Shown in pieces: positions 50,907 through 61,176 of a stretch of DNA of 64,000 bases. The stretch is from Caulobacteraceae bacterium (lineage in GTDB: Bacteria; Pseudomonadota; Alphaproteobacteria; Caulobacterales; Caulobacteraceae), in assembly GCA_019247715.1 (NCBI GenBank), contig JAFBAO010000038.1, positions 1-64,000 of the forward strand. The letters are read 5' to 3'. A program made the translations under genes and the position numbers. The notes below the pieces were generated by a model. The model was not told where the DNA came from. It made no database searches and was given only the letters and a program-made list of their open reading frames with translations. Position 1 is the first letter of the stretch. Each line of letters begins with the position of its first letter.

Positions 50907-51967
50907 GTTCGGCGGTCCAGCAGGCGGCCGCTCTTCGACGGCGGCGGGGGCGGCGCGCCCTCGACCACCCGCACCGCGACGTCGGGTCCCTCGGCCGCCG
51001 CCAGCGCCTGGGTGAGCTCGTCCAGGCCGGCGCCCAGCCGCGCGGCGGCGCCGGTGCGCTCGGCCCAGAGAGTCACCCGCGTGCGGCCGCCGCTCAGGCT
51101 GACCTCGGCGCGCACCCTCCCGCTCGGCTCGAGGTTGACGGAAAGGCGCGCCCGCCAGTCCGGCTGGGCGGGCGCGGCGGCCTGGCGCTGGCGCCGTTCG
51201 CGGCGGATCTCGAGCTGGGCCGTGGCGGTCCCCTGCGGCGTGGCCAGCGGCGTTTCCACGAGCCAGGTGGTCGCGGGCCCGGACTTGGGCAGGGAGGCCG
51301 CCTGCGCGAGCTCGATACGGGCGAGGGCGCCTTGAACCTCCTCCCGCAGGGCTTCGCGGAGGTCGTGAGACGCTTCGGGCCCCGCCTGGAAGCGCAGCGG
51401 CGAGGGGTCGGCGGCCGTCGGCGGGCCCTTTGCGGCGCTGGCCGGGGGCGCTGGTTCATGGGGGTCGCCGGCCTGCCCGCCGGGATCGAGCTTCGCTACG
51501 AGGCGCAGCAACTGGGCCTTGAGGTCGCCGTCGATCTGCGGCGCGGCCGGAGGCCCTGCGGTCAGGGCCGCGGCGAGCTCGGCTTCCAGGAAGAGTCCGG
51601 ACCGTTGGACCGAAGCGCGCAGCTGGGCGGCGGTGACGTCCTCATCGAGCGGCGCCTGGGCTTCGGCGATCTGGGCGGCCAGCGCCCGGGCCGAGGCCGG
51701 CGGCTCGTTCGCGACAGCGCCATCGGCGAGGTCCGCGATCAGGGCCAGGCTCGCCCGGCCGCCGGAGGCGGCGGCGAGCGCGGCGAGGATGGCGGCTGGA
51801 TCGGCGCGCGCCGGCCCCGAACCGTCGGCGGCGGCCGCCGCCAGGGCCTCGGCGGAAGGCGCCGCGGCCACCGGCTTGGCCAGGGCGCTGGGCTGGGCGG
51901 TCGCCTGCGTGTTCGTCGGGACGGCCGAGCCGGGTGGCGGCGGCACGGGTCCGACGCTCATGACCAT
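50903..51967 (-). CDS. FliK-like (flagellar hook-length control) Ala/Pro-rich protein
   Basis: LSVNLEPSGRVRAEVSLSGGRTRVTLWAER (FliK C-term-like); 4 bp overlap with FlhB-like gene. Confidence 0.7.
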   Translation of the reverse strand: MVMSVGPVPPPPGSAVPTNTQATAQPSALAKPVAAAPSAEALAAAAADGSGPARADPAAILAALAAASGGRASLALIADLADGAVANEPPASARALAAQIAEAQAPLDEDVTAAQLRASVQRSGLFLEAELAAALTAGPPAAPQIDGDLKAQLLRLVAKLDPGGQAGDPHEPAPPASAAKGPPTAADPSPLRFQAGPEASHDLREALREEVQGALARIELAQAASLPKSGPATTWLVETPLATPQGTATAQLEIRRERRQRQAAAPAQPDWRARLSVNLEPSGRVRAEVSLSGGRTRVTLWAERTGAAARLGAGLDELTQALAAAEGPDVAVRVVEGAPPPPPSKSGRLLDRRT

Positions 51968-52149
51968 GGGCTTCCATCGGGGCTCATGGGGCGAGCCTAG
52001 AAGCCGAGAGGCTAAGGAAGGCTTCAGGCCGGGGCAGAGACCGGCGCCAGCAGCCCCGTTTCGGGTTGCGCGGCTGTCGCCCCGGCTATAGCGCCAAGCC
52101 AGGCGCCAAAGGAGGACGGCCCGATGGAAATCCAGACCCGGACGGCGGC

Positions 52150-53346
52150 GTGACCGAGCGCGCTTCGTCGGGGCCGCTCGCCGGCCTCAGGGTCCTCGAG
52201 CTCGGCTCCGTGCTGATGGCGCCCTATGCGGCCCAGTGGCTCGCCGACCTCGGCGCGGACGTGGTCAAGGTCGAGCCTCCCGCCGGAGACTCCACCCGAC
52301 GGATCGGGCCGGCGGCGGAGGAGGGCATGGCGGCCCAGTTCCTGGGCGTGAACCGGGGCAAGCGCAGCATCGTCCTCGACCTGAAGGCGCAGGCCGGCCG
52401 CGGCGCCCTGCTGGAGCTGGCCCGGACCGCCGACGTGCTCCTGCACAACAACCGGCCCCAGAAGATGAAGGCGCTGGGTCTGCATCCGGAGGCCCTGCTG
52501 GAGCGCAATCCGCGCCTCGTCTACGCCTGCTTCCACGGGTTCGGCGAGGACGGCCCCTATGGAGGGCGGCCGGCCTACGACGACGTCATCCAGGGATTTT
52601 GCGGGCTGGCGCACCTGATGGGCGAGCGGGCGGGGGCGCCGGCCTATCTGCCGATCGTGGCGGCCGACAAGACCGCGGGCCTCACCGGCGCGGTCGCGCT
52701 CCTGGCGGCGCTGATGCAGCGCGAGCGCACCGGCCGTGGGTGCTATGTCGAGATCCCGATGTTCGAGAGCCTGGTGGCCTTCACCGCCCTCGAACACCTC
52801 TACGGCCACAGTTTCGACCCGCCCAAAGGTCCCGCCGCCTATCCCCGGGTGATGACGCCGGAGCGACGGCCCTATGCGACCGCGGACGGCTACATCTGCG
52901 TCCTGCCCTATACCGACAAGCACTGGGGCGACCTCTTCCGCCGCTGCGGGCGGGGCGACCTCGCGGCCGATCCCAGGTTCGCCGACGTAGGGGCCAGGAC
53001 CCAGCATATCGGCGCGCTCTACGGGATCCTCGCGGATCTGATGACGACCAGGCCCACCGCCGAATGGCTCGAGATCCTGGGCGAGCTGGAGGTGCCCTGC
53101 GCTCCGGTGAAGTCCCTGGAAGAGCTGGTGGACGATCCGCACCTGGCCGCCGTGGGGTTCTTCAGCCGCTTCCAGCAGCCGGACGGCTCGGCGATGCGGC
53201 TCCCGGGCGTTCCGGTGCTGTTCGACGGCGCGCGCCCCCCGATCAGGCCGCCGCCGCGCCTTGGGGAGCACACCAAGGAAATACTCGAACAGGCGGGCCT
53301 CGGCCCTGACGCCTGGAGCCCAGGATCGGGCTCGGGTTCGCGCTAA
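52150..53346 (+). CDS. CoA transferase, CaiB/BaiF family
   Basis: GLRVLELGSVLMAPYAAQWLADLGADVVKVEPPAGD...NRGKRSIVLDLK. Confidence 0.95.
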   Translation: MTERASSGPLAGLRVLELGSVLMAPYAAQWLADLGADVVKVEPPAGDSTRRIGPAAEEGMAAQFLGVNRGKRSIVLDLKAQAGRGALLELARTADVLLHNNRPQKMKALGLHPEALLERNPRLVYACFHGFGEDGPYGGRPAYDDVIQGFCGLAHLMGERAGAPAYLPIVAADKTAGLTGAVALLAALMQRERTGRGCYVEIPMFESLVAFTALEHLYGHSFDPPKGPAAYPRVMTPERRPYATADGYICVLPYTDKHWGDLFRRCGRGDLAADPRFADVGARTQHIGALYGILADLMTTRPTAEWLEILGELEVPCAPVKSLEELVDDPHLAAVGFFSRFQQPDGSAMRLPGVPVLFDGARPPIRPPPRLGEHTKEILEQAGLGPDAWSPGSGSGSR

Positions 53347-53573
53347 TGGGCCGTGGCGGCATGCAGGTCCGCCTCGGTCTTTTCGATCTCGGCGCGGATC
53401 CAGTCGTGGCCGTTGGCCGACAGCACCCCCTCGAGTGCGGCCATGTGGGCGCTCAGCCGGTCGCGGATCTGGGGCTCCACGTCTTCGCGCGTCGCCATCC
53501 ACTTGACGACCAGGTGGAGGCCGAAGGCCGTGTGCAGCACCAGGCGCTCCAGTTGATCAGGCGGCAGTTTCAT
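53343..53573 (-). CDS. hypothetical protein
   Basis: 76 aa C-terminal part of ORF 53343-53759, start MKLPPDQLERLVLHTAFG. Confidence 0.5.
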   Translation of the reverse strand: MKLPPDQLERLVLHTAFGLHLVVKWMATREDVEPQIRDRLSAHMAALEGVLSANGHDWIRAEIEKTEADLHAATAH

Positions 53574-53751
53574 CAGCGCCTCCGGGCGATCTCGCCAACA
53601 CCGCGGCGGGCCGGATGCGCCCGCCGGCCGGAGCTTGAACCTCGCCAGGCCGGAGGGCAAGGCGGGGCTGCGGGCCCGCCTGCGCGGATCGCTGCTTGTC
53701 AGCCGAGGCGGGCGATGTAGGTAGAGGCGCGCGGCTGCAAACGGGAGAGCG

Positions 53752-55086
53752 ATGTCCAACCGTCAGATGAAGCTCGGGTTCCTCACCCACGCCGCGGGGA
53801 TGACCAAGTGGGTGTGGCGCCAGCGCGGCCTGCCGCCCGACGCCAGCATCCGGTTCGACTTCTACCTCGACCTCGTCAAGCGCGCCGAGGCGGCCAAGCT
53901 CGATTTCTTCTTCTTCACCGACAGTCCCTACGCGGGCCCCGAGTCGGCGCCATTCCACCTGAACAAGCTGGAGCCGATGTCGCTGCTGTCGGCGCTGGCG
54001 GCGGCAACTTCGGAGATCGGCCTCGTGGGCACGATGTCCACCTCCTACAACGAGCCCTACAACGTCGCCCGCCAGTTCGCCTCCCTGGACCTGATCAGCG
54101 ACGGGCGGGCGGGATGGAACCTGGTCACCACCGGCGAGCGGGGCGCGGGCCTGAACTTCGGGCTCGACGAGAGCTACAGCCACGCCGAGCGCTACGAGCG
54201 GGCCACCGAGTTCGTGCAGGTGGTGCGCGGGCTCTGGGACACCTGGGAGGACGACGCTTTCGTCCACGACCGGCAGACCGGGGTGTTCGCGGACCTCTCC
54301 AAGATGCACCCGCTGAACCACGACGGCCGGTTCTACAAGGTGCGCGGCGCGCTCGGCGTCCAGCGCTCGCGCCAGGGCCAGCCGGTGGTCTTCCAGGCCG
54401 GGGCGTCCAGGGCCGGGCGGACCTTCGCCGGGCGCTACGCCGACGCCGTCTTCGGCGGGGTTCGGCCCCTCAAGGACTCCCAGGCCTACTACGCCGAGGT
54501 CAAGGCGGCCGCGGCGGCCTATCCGCGCAAGACCCCGCCGCTTCTCATGGTGGCCATCGGCGCCTTCGTCGGATCCTCGGACGAGGACGCCGAGCGGATG
54601 TACCAGGAATTCGTGGACCTGGTGACGCCCGAGGACGCCCTCGACTATCTCAGCTTCACCTTCGGCGGCTTCGACTTCAGCCCCTACGATCCGCACGCGC
54701 CCTTTCCCGACCTGCCCGAAGAGGCCGGCAAGCAGGTCTACCAGAGCGCCGCCCAGCGGTTCCAAGGCTACGCCAAGGCCCACGACCTCACCCTGCTGGA
54801 GACGGCCATGCGGGTGGCGTGCCCGCGGCCGCACTTCGTGGGCGGACCTGAGCGGATCGCCGACCAGCTCACCCACTGGTTCGAGACCCGCGCCTGCGAC
54901 GGCTTCATCCTCGGCAACGGCACCCCGGCTGCCGGCATCCCGAACTTCATCGAGATGGTGGTGCCGGTGCTCAAGAAGCGGGGGCTTTTCCGCACCGAGT
55001 ACGAGGGCTCGACCCTGCGCGAGCACCTGGGCCTGCCGGTCCCCGAGAACGTCCACGCCGCCCGTCATCCGGCCGAGGTCGGCTGA
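53752..55086 (+). CDS. LLM-class flavin-dependent monooxygenase (NtaA/SnaA/DszA-like)
   Basis: SLLSALAAATSEIGLVGTMSTSYNEPYNVARQFASLDLISDGRAGWNLVTT; QAGASRAGRTFAGRYADAVF. Confidence 0.95.
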   Translation: MSNRQMKLGFLTHAAGMTKWVWRQRGLPPDASIRFDFYLDLVKRAEAAKLDFFFFTDSPYAGPESAPFHLNKLEPMSLLSALAAATSEIGLVGTMSTSYNEPYNVARQFASLDLISDGRAGWNLVTTGERGAGLNFGLDESYSHAERYERATEFVQVVRGLWDTWEDDAFVHDRQTGVFADLSKMHPLNHDGRFYKVRGALGVQRSRQGQPVVFQAGASRAGRTFAGRYADAVFGGVRPLKDSQAYYAEVKAAAAAYPRKTPPLLMVAIGAFVGSSDEDAERMYQEFVDLVTPEDALDYLSFTFGGFDFSPYDPHAPFPDLPEEAGKQVYQSAAQRFQGYAKAHDLTLLETAMRVACPRPHFVGGPERIADQLTHWFETRACDGFILGNGTPAAGIPNFIEMVVPVLKKRGLFRTEYEGSTLREHLGLPVPENVHAARHPAEVG

Positions 55087-55198
55087 ACTTACCCGATAGG
55101 TCCGCCACTCGGAGTCCGGCCTGCGCAGCAATGCACTGGCCTTCGCCGCGCCTTTCGGATTTCATGCGGCCACGAGCCGAACCGGGAGGCGCGCCGGC

Positions 55199-57319
55199 AT
55201 GCGCGAAGCCAAGTCCTACTGCCGGATCTGCAGCGGTTGGTGCGGGGTTGTGCTGACCATCGACGAGAACGAGCGGATCGTCGGCGTGCGCGGCGACAAG
55301 GACCACCCCCTCACCCGCGGCTACGCCTGCATCAAGGGCCTGCAGGCCCCCGAGGCGCACCACGGCAAGGACCGGCTGCTACGGCCGCTGCGGCGCACCG
55401 CGGCGGGCGGCTTCGAGGAGATCGGTCTCGAGCAGGCGCTGGACGAGATCGCGGAGCGCCTGGGCGCGGTGCTGGAACGCCACGGGCCGGAGGCGCTGGC
55501 GGCGTTCCGCGGCACGATCAACGTCTACAGCGCCGCGGCCAGCCAGATGCTGCCCGATTGGCTCGCCAGCTTCGGATCGCACGGCTTCTACACCACCATG
55601 ACCATCGACCAGTCGGCCAAGTGGGTGACCGTGGGGCGGCTGGGCATGTGGGACGCAGGCAAGCAGTCCCTGGACGAGGCCGACGTCTGGATGCTGGTGG
55701 GCAGTAACCCGCTGGTCTCGCTCGCCGGGCCCGGCATGATGTCCAACCCGTCCCTGACGCTTCGGGAAGCCAAGGCCCGGGGCGTGAAGCTGATCGTCGT
55801 CGATCCGCGCCGCACCGAGACCGCCCGCCACGCCGACCTCTTCCTGCAGCCGAAGCCCGGCGAGGACGCCGCCCTGGCCGCCGGCCTCGTCCACATCGTC
55901 CTCGCCGAGGGGCTGGAGGACGCCGCGTTCTGCGCCCGCCACGTCAAGGACCTGGCCGGCCTCAGAGCCGCCGTCGCACCCTTCACGCCCGAGCGCGTGG
56001 CCGCCCGCGCCGGGATATCGGCCGATGACCTGCGCGCCGCCGCGCGCCTCTTCGCCGGCCCGGGCAAGCGCGGGATCGTCCACGGCGGCACCGGGATCAC
56101 CATGTCGCCGCGGTCGAACCTCACCGACCATCTGCTGGAGTGCCTGAACGTCGTGTGCGGGCGCTTCCGGCGCGCCGGCGAGACCATTCCCAATCCGGGC
56201 GCCTTCGCCCCCGCCCGGCCGCGCCGCGCCGAGGTGATCGCGCCGCTGCGGCCCTGGGAGCGGGGGCCGAAGAGCCGCTTGAGCGGGCGCGGCATGCTGT
56301 TCGGCGAGAAGATGACCGGCGAGCTCGCCGACGAGATCCTGACCCCCGGCCCCGGCCAGGTGCGGGCTCTGTTCGTGGACGGCGGCAATCCGGCCAGCGC
56401 CATCCCCGACCAGGCCAAGGTGGCCAAGGCGTTCGCCGACCTCGACCTCCTGGTCACCATCGACCCCTACATGACGACCACCGCGCGGCTGTCGCACTAC
56501 GTGCTGCCGCCGAAGGTGTTCTTCGAGCACGCGGACCTCGCCCCGCCCGCCTACGAATCAAGCTTCTTCAAGCTGCCGATCGCCGCCTATGCGCCGGCCG
56601 TCATCCCTCCGCCGTCCGGCTCGGAGGTGGTGGACGACTGGTACGTGTTCTGGGCGCTCGGCAAGCGCCTGGGCAGACCGCTGAGCTTCTTCGGCGTCGC
56701 GCTCGACATGGAAACGCCGCCCAGCTGGGATTCCCTGCACGAGATCCTGCTGCGCCACGCCCGGGTCCGATTCGAGACCATTCGCGAGCGCCCTGGCGAG
56801 CTCCTGGACCTGCCGCCCGCTGTCGTGGAGCCGGGCGCGGACGACCCCAAGGCGCGCTTCGACGTGGCGCCGGCCGACGTGGTCTCCGAGCTCGCACAGC
56901 TGGCGGCAGAGCCCGCCCCGGCCGCGGCGGCGGACTTCGGCTTCCGCCTGACCTCCCGGCGGCTGCGCGATGTCTCCAACACCATGTACCACGCCCTGCC
57001 GGAGATGCGGCGGCGGCTGCCGTACAACCCGGCCTACCTCAACCCCGACGACCTCGCCGAGCTCGGCCTGGCGGACGGCGAGACGGCCCGGATCGTGTCG
57101 GATCGCGGCCGGATCCTGGCGGTGGTGCGCCCGGACGCCGGGGTGCGGCGCGGGGTGGTCTCCATGGCGCACGGCTGGGGCGGACTGCCGGACGAGCCCG
57201 ACGCCGGGCGCATCGGCGCCTGCACGGGCCTGCTCATCAGCACCGACACCGGGCTGGAGGCGATCAACGCCATGCCCCGGCAGTCGGCCGTCCCGGTGCG
57301 GGTCGAGAAGGTTTCCTGA
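55199..57319 (+). CDS. molybdopterin-dependent oxidoreductase
   Basis: N-terminal CRICSGWCGV...GYACIKG [4Fe-4S] ligands; MopB domains; C-terminal molydopterin dinucleotide-binding region. Confidence 0.94.
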   Translation: MREAKSYCRICSGWCGVVLTIDENERIVGVRGDKDHPLTRGYACIKGLQAPEAHHGKDRLLRPLRRTAAGGFEEIGLEQALDEIAERLGAVLERHGPEALAAFRGTINVYSAAASQMLPDWLASFGSHGFYTTMTIDQSAKWVTVGRLGMWDAGKQSLDEADVWMLVGSNPLVSLAGPGMMSNPSLTLREAKARGVKLIVVDPRRTETARHADLFLQPKPGEDAALAAGLVHIVLAEGLEDAAFCARHVKDLAGLRAAVAPFTPERVAARAGISADDLRAAARLFAGPGKRGIVHGGTGITMSPRSNLTDHLLECLNVVCGRFRRAGETIPNPGAFAPARPRRAEVIAPLRPWERGPKSRLSGRGMLFGEKMTGELADEILTPGPGQVRALFVDGGNPASAIPDQAKVAKAFADLDLLVTIDPYMTTTARLSHYVLPPKVFFEHADLAPPAYESSFFKLPIAAYAPAVIPPPSGSEVVDDWYVFWALGKRLGRPLSFFGVALDMETPPSWDSLHEILLRHARVRFETIRERPGELLDLPPAVVEPGADDPKARFDVAPADVVSELAQLAAEPAPAAAADFGFRLTSRRLRDVSNTMYHALPEMRRRLPYNPAYLNPDDLAELGLADGETARIVSDRGRILAVVRPDAGVRRGVVSMAHGWGGLPDEPDAGRIGACTGLLISTDTGLEAINAMPRQSAVPVRVEKVS

Positions 57320-57365
57320 TCGCGGCCGAAACCTTTGGCGCCGCGTTGCTGAAAGGGAGCGTCTG

Positions 57366-58210
57366 ATGAGCGCCGCCGCGAACCCCCGCGGCCGCCCGGT
57401 CGCGGTGGTGATCGGGGCCACCTCCAAGTGGCAGGCCGACGGGCGCAACACCCTGCTGGTCCACGGCCAGGCGGTGGACGAGGCCCTCACGCCGGTGGGG
57501 CCCGTTGGGGCGTCGGCGGCGCCATCGTCCAGAAATTCGCGAAGGAGGGCTTCTTCGTCGTCATGACCACCCGGACGGCGGCCATCGCCGGCGGCCTCGC
57601 CCAGGCCATCGCCGATCAAGGCGGGGAGGGGATGGTGGTCGAGCTCGATCTCGCCTCGCGCGCCTCCGTCGCACGGGCTTTCGACGCGATCCGCGAGGCC
57701 GCGGGCGATCCCGAGGTGGTGGTCTACAACGCCGGCTACCTGGAGGGGCGCTCGCTGCCGCCCGAGCAGGAGCTGCTGGAGTTCTTCCCCGACGAGATGT
57801 TCGAGACCGCCATCAACGTCGCCTGCCGCGGGCCCTTCCTGGTCGCCAAGCAGGCGCTGCCGGCCATGCGCACGCGGGCCAGCGGCTCGCTGTTCTTCTC
57901 GAACAATCCGAGCTCGCTGCGGGGCCGCAAGCGGCGCACGGGCGAGTCCCTCTACTATCCCCGGGTGATGATGCGCGCCCTCGCCCAAGCGCTCACCGAG
58001 GAATATTCCGAGCACGGGGTGCACGTGGCCAACATCGTCATCGACGGGGCCATCGACGCTCCAGGGGTCCGCGCCAGTGCTGGGAAGGGGCGCACCCTGA
58101 TGGACCCGGTCAGGATCGCCGAGGCGGTCTGGCAACTGCACGCCCAGGATCCCTGCTGCTGGAGCCACGAAATCCAGCTGACCCCGTCAACGCAGCGGCC
58201 GGCGTACTAA
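57366..58210 (+). pseudogene. SDR family oxidoreductase, frameshifted near 57500
   Basis: N-part RPVAVVIGATSKWQADGRNTLLVHG...PVG, continuation in -1 frame RWGVGGAIVQKFAKEGFFVVMTTR...VVYNAGYLEG. Confidence 0.88.
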
Positions 58211-58214
58211 AGGC

Positions 58215-58245
58215 GAAGCCCCGCAGCGGTTGACTGCGGGGCTTC
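58215..58245. terminator. GC-rich hairpin between SDR gene and tRNA-Ala
   Basis: gaagccccgcag-cggttga-ctgcggggcttc, perfect 12 bp stem; weak T-tract. Confidence 0.65.
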
Positions 58246-58246
58246 A

Positions 58247-58322
58247 TGGTGGAGCTAAGCGGAGTCGAACCGCTGACCTCTTGAATGCCATTCAAGCGCT
58301 CTACCAGCTGAGCTATAGCCCC
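58247..58322 (-). tRNA. tRNA-Ala (anticodon GGC)
   Basis: Reverse complement GGGGCTATAGCTCAGCTGGTAGAGCGCTTGAATGGCATTCAAGAGGTCAGCGGTTCGACTCCGCTTAGCTCCACCA folds as a cloverleaf; loop ATGGCAT. Confidence 0.97.
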
Positions 58323-58414
58323 AAGGTCGTTTCAGATTCCGCCGCGGCGGAAGGCGCGGAACCTAGTGCGAGGGGCCGGCGCGATCAAGTCCGCCCGCGC
58401 AGGCCCCGCCTGGC

Positions 58415-58879
58415 CTAATCGTCGCTGGCGCCCTCGTCTGGGAGGCCGTCGATCTCGTCTTCGGAGAAGTCGTCGTCGTCGTCCTCGATGAACGGCACCT
58501 CGTCGTCGTCGGAGTCCTCCAGGTCGTCCTCCTCGGCGAAGTCGACGCCCAGGTCCTCGCTGGGCCCGGCCGGCGCGCCGCTCGCCTCCTCGTCCTCGTC
58601 GGTCTCCACGGGCTCGGCCTCGGCCGCCTCGTCGAGCTCGGGCGCGGCTTCGGCTTCAGCCTCGAATTCGTCCTCGGTCTCGGCCGGTTTCGGGGCGGCT
58701 TCCTCGGTTTCCTCCTCGGGGAGGGGGCTGCGGGTGCGGATGCGGCGGTTGCGCAGCGCCTCCTCCGGGTCGAACTCGGTGTCGCACTTGGGGCAGTGGG
58801 CGGGCCGCCGGCCGAGGTCGTAGAATTTCGTCGAACAGGTCGGGCAGATCTGTTTGGCGCCCAATGCGGCATTGGCCAA
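58415..58879 (-). CDS. TIGR02300-family zinc-ribbon protein with acidic C-terminal tail
   Basis: LGAKQICPTCSTKFYDLGRRPAHCPKCDTEFDPEE then Asp/Glu-rich tail; probable TTG start. Confidence 0.85.
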   Translation of the reverse strand: MANAALGAKQICPTCSTKFYDLGRRPAHCPKCDTEFDPEEALRNRRIRTRSPLPEEETEEAAPKPAETEDEFEAEAEAAPELDEAAEAEPVETDEDEEASGAPAGPSEDLGVDFAEEDDLEDSDDDEVPFIEDDDDDFSEDEIDGLPDEGASDD

Positions 58880-58996
58880 GGCGGCGGCTCTCTCAAGATC
58901 GGGATCTGAAGGGCGGCTCCCTTGCCACGGGTGAAGGGCGCTGTCAAAAGCAAAGCCCCCATCTTCAGACGCGCCTTCCGAGGAGGCCGAAAAGCC

Positions 58997-60313
58997 ATGG
59001 CCGAGACCGGACTGACGGCCCGCCCGGGCGGTCCGCTCCGGGGCCGCGTGCGCGCTCCGGGGGACAAGTCGATTTCGCACCGCGCGCTGATCCTGGGCGC
59101 CCTGGCCGAGGGCCGGACCGAGATCGAGGGGCTGCTCGAGGGCGAGGACGTCCTGCGCACCGCCGAGGCCATGCGCAGCTTCGGCGCCCGCGTGGAGCGG
59201 ACGGGCGAGAGGCGTTGGCGGGTGGAAGGCCAGGGACGCCTCGTCGAGCCGGCCGACGTGGTCGACTGCGGCAACTCGGGCACCGGGGTGCGGCTGATCA
59301 TCGGAGCGGCGGCGGGCTTCGCGCTCACCGCGACCTTCACTGGCGATGACTCGCTGCGCGGGCGCCCGATGCTCCGGGTGCTGCGGCCGCTGGGCGAGAT
59401 GGGGGCGGCCTGGCTGGCGCGCGAGGGCGGGCGCCTGCCGCTGAGCCTGAAGGGCGGGGGCCTGAAGGCTGTTTCCTACCGGCTGCCGGAGCCTTCGGCG
59501 CAGGTGAAGTCGGCGGTGCTGCTGGCGGGTCTCAGCGCCGCCGGCGAGACCTGTGTGATCGAGCCCGAGCCAACCCGCGACCATACCGAGCGGATGCTGA
59601 GGGCCTTCGGCGCCGAGGTCGCGGTGGAGGCGGGCGAGGGCGGGCGCCGGATACGCATCGCCGGCGGCCAGCGGCTCTCGGGGACCGTCGTGCGGGTTCC
59701 GGGCGACCCTTCGTCCGCCGCCTTTCCCCTGGCGGCGGCCCTGATCACCCCGGGCTCGGAGGTGACCGTGGAGGGCGTCCTCCTCAATCCGCTTCGCACC
59801 GGGCTTTTCGTCACCCTGAGGGAGATGGGCGCCGACCTCGCCGTCGTTAGCGAGCGCGAGGAGGGCGGCGAGCGGGTGGGCGACGTCACCGCCCGCCATT
59901 CGCGCCTCAAGGGCGTCACCGTGCCGGCAGCCCGGGCGCCCTCGATGATCGACGAGTATCCGATCCTCGCCGTCGTGGCCGCCTACGCCGAGGGGCCGAC
60001 GGCCATGCGCGGCATCGGCGAGCTGCGCGTGAAGGAGAGCGACCGGATCGCCATGATGGCCGCGGGTCTCGCGGCCTGCGGCGTCGAGACGGCGGAAGAG
60101 CCGGAGGGCCTGGTTGTGGCGGGCGGCGGGGGCGCTCGGCCCATGGGGGGCGGCTTGGTGCGCACCCACGGCGACCACCGGATCGCCCTGAGCCACCTGG
60201 TGCTGGGCCCGGGCGCCCCGGCGCCGGTGTCGGTGGACGAGCCCGGCATGATCGCCACCAGCTTCCCGGGCTTTACGGCGCTGATGGCGCAGCTCGGGGC
60301 CGCGATCGGATGA
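58997..60313 (+). CDS. aroA: 3-phosphoshikimate 1-carboxyvinyltransferase (EPSP synthase)
   Basis: [47 protein letters not shown]. Confidence 0.97.
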   Translation: MAETGLTARPGGPLRGRVRAPGDKSISHRALILGALAEGRTEIEGLLEGEDVLRTAEAMRSFGARVERTGERRWRVEGQGRLVEPADVVDCGNSGTGVRLIIGAAAGFALTATFTGDDSLRGRPMLRVLRPLGEMGAAWLAREGGRLPLSLKGGGLKAVSYRLPEPSAQVKSAVLLAGLSAAGETCVIEPEPTRDHTERMLRAFGAEVAVEAGEGGRRIRIAGGQRLSGTVVRVPGDPSSAAFPLAAALITPGSEVTVEGVLLNPLRTGLFVTLREMGADLAVVSEREEGGERVGDVTARHSRLKGVTVPAARAPSMIDEYPILAVVAAYAEGPTAMRGIGELRVKESDRIAMMAAGLAACGVETAEEPEGLVVAGGGGARPMGGGLVRTHGDHRIALSHLVLGPGAPAPVSVDEPGMIATSFPGFTALMAQLGAAIG

Positions 60314-60340
60314 GCCGGCGGCAGCCCCCCACCCCCTTCT

Positions 60341-60361
60341 CCCTCCCCTTGAGGGGGAGGG
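60341..60361 (+). promoter_or_regulatory. hairpin overlapping the cmk ribosome-binding site
   Basis: CCCTCCCC-ttgag-GGGGAGGG immediately before ATG 60363. Confidence 0.5.
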
Positions 60362-60362
60362 G

Positions 60363-61016
60363 ATGATCGGCTTCGTCATAGCCGTGGACGGGCCGGCGGC
60401 CTCCGGCAAGGGCACCATCGCCGCCGGGCTCGGCCAGGCGTACGCCCTGCCGGTGCTGGACAGCGGCCTCCTCTACCGGGCCGTGGGGGTAAGCCTGCAG
60501 CGGGCGGGCGGCGATCTTTCCGACCAAGCGGCCGCGGCCGAGGCGGCCCGACGTCTCGACCCGAGCGCACTTTCCGATCCGGCCTTCCGGACCCGCGCCG
60601 CCGGCGAGGCGGCTAGCCGGGTGGCGGCCTATCCGGGCGTCCGCGAGGCGCTGCGCGATTTCCAGCGGGCCTTCGCCGAGCAGCCTGGCGGGGCGGTCAT
60701 AGACGGCCGCGACATCGGGACGGTGATCGCGCCGGACGCTCCGGCCAAGCTATACGTCACCGCGGCCGCGGCCGTGCGAGCCCGCCGGCGCTGGCTGCAG
60801 CTCACCGCCGCGGGCGAGGCGGCGAACCTGGAGGAGATCCTGGCCGACATCCGGCGACGCGACGAGCGGGACGCCGAGCGGGCCGATTCCCCGATGAGGC
60901 CGGCCTCCGACGCGGTCTTGCTGGACACCAGCAGAATGACTATAGAGACCGCCGCCGATGCGGCCCGCCGCATCGTCGAGGCCGCGCGCGCCAGGTGGGA
61001 GAGATCCTCCGGCTAA
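60363..61016 (+). CDS. cmk: cytidylate kinase
   Basis: FVIAVDGPAASGKGTIAAGL; VIDGRDIGTVIAPDAPAKLYVTA. Confidence 0.97.
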   Translation: MIGFVIAVDGPAASGKGTIAAGLGQAYALPVLDSGLLYRAVGVSLQRAGGDLSDQAAAAEAARRLDPSALSDPAFRTRAAGEAASRVAAYPGVREALRDFQRAFAEQPGGAVIDGRDIGTVIAPDAPAKLYVTAAAAVRARRRWLQLTAAGEAANLEEILADIRRRDERDAERADSPMRPASDAVLLDTSRMTIETAADAARRIVEAARARWERSSG

Positions 61017-61176
61017 TCCAACCGCGCTCACCCTCGCCGCCGCGGGACCCTCCCCGTCGCCTTCCGGCGGCCTTCGGCGAGCCCCAACGAGACTTCGCGG
61101 GTCCGCGCGGGACGCAGCCATGCGTCCGCCGCCCCGCTTCCAACCCAAGAAGATTGAAGAGATTTAAGAGACATCC

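Noticed and set aside
58880-60418. Upstream part of minus-strand ORF 58415-60418
   Set aside because: Antisense to aroA; only 58415-58879 shows a recognisable protein
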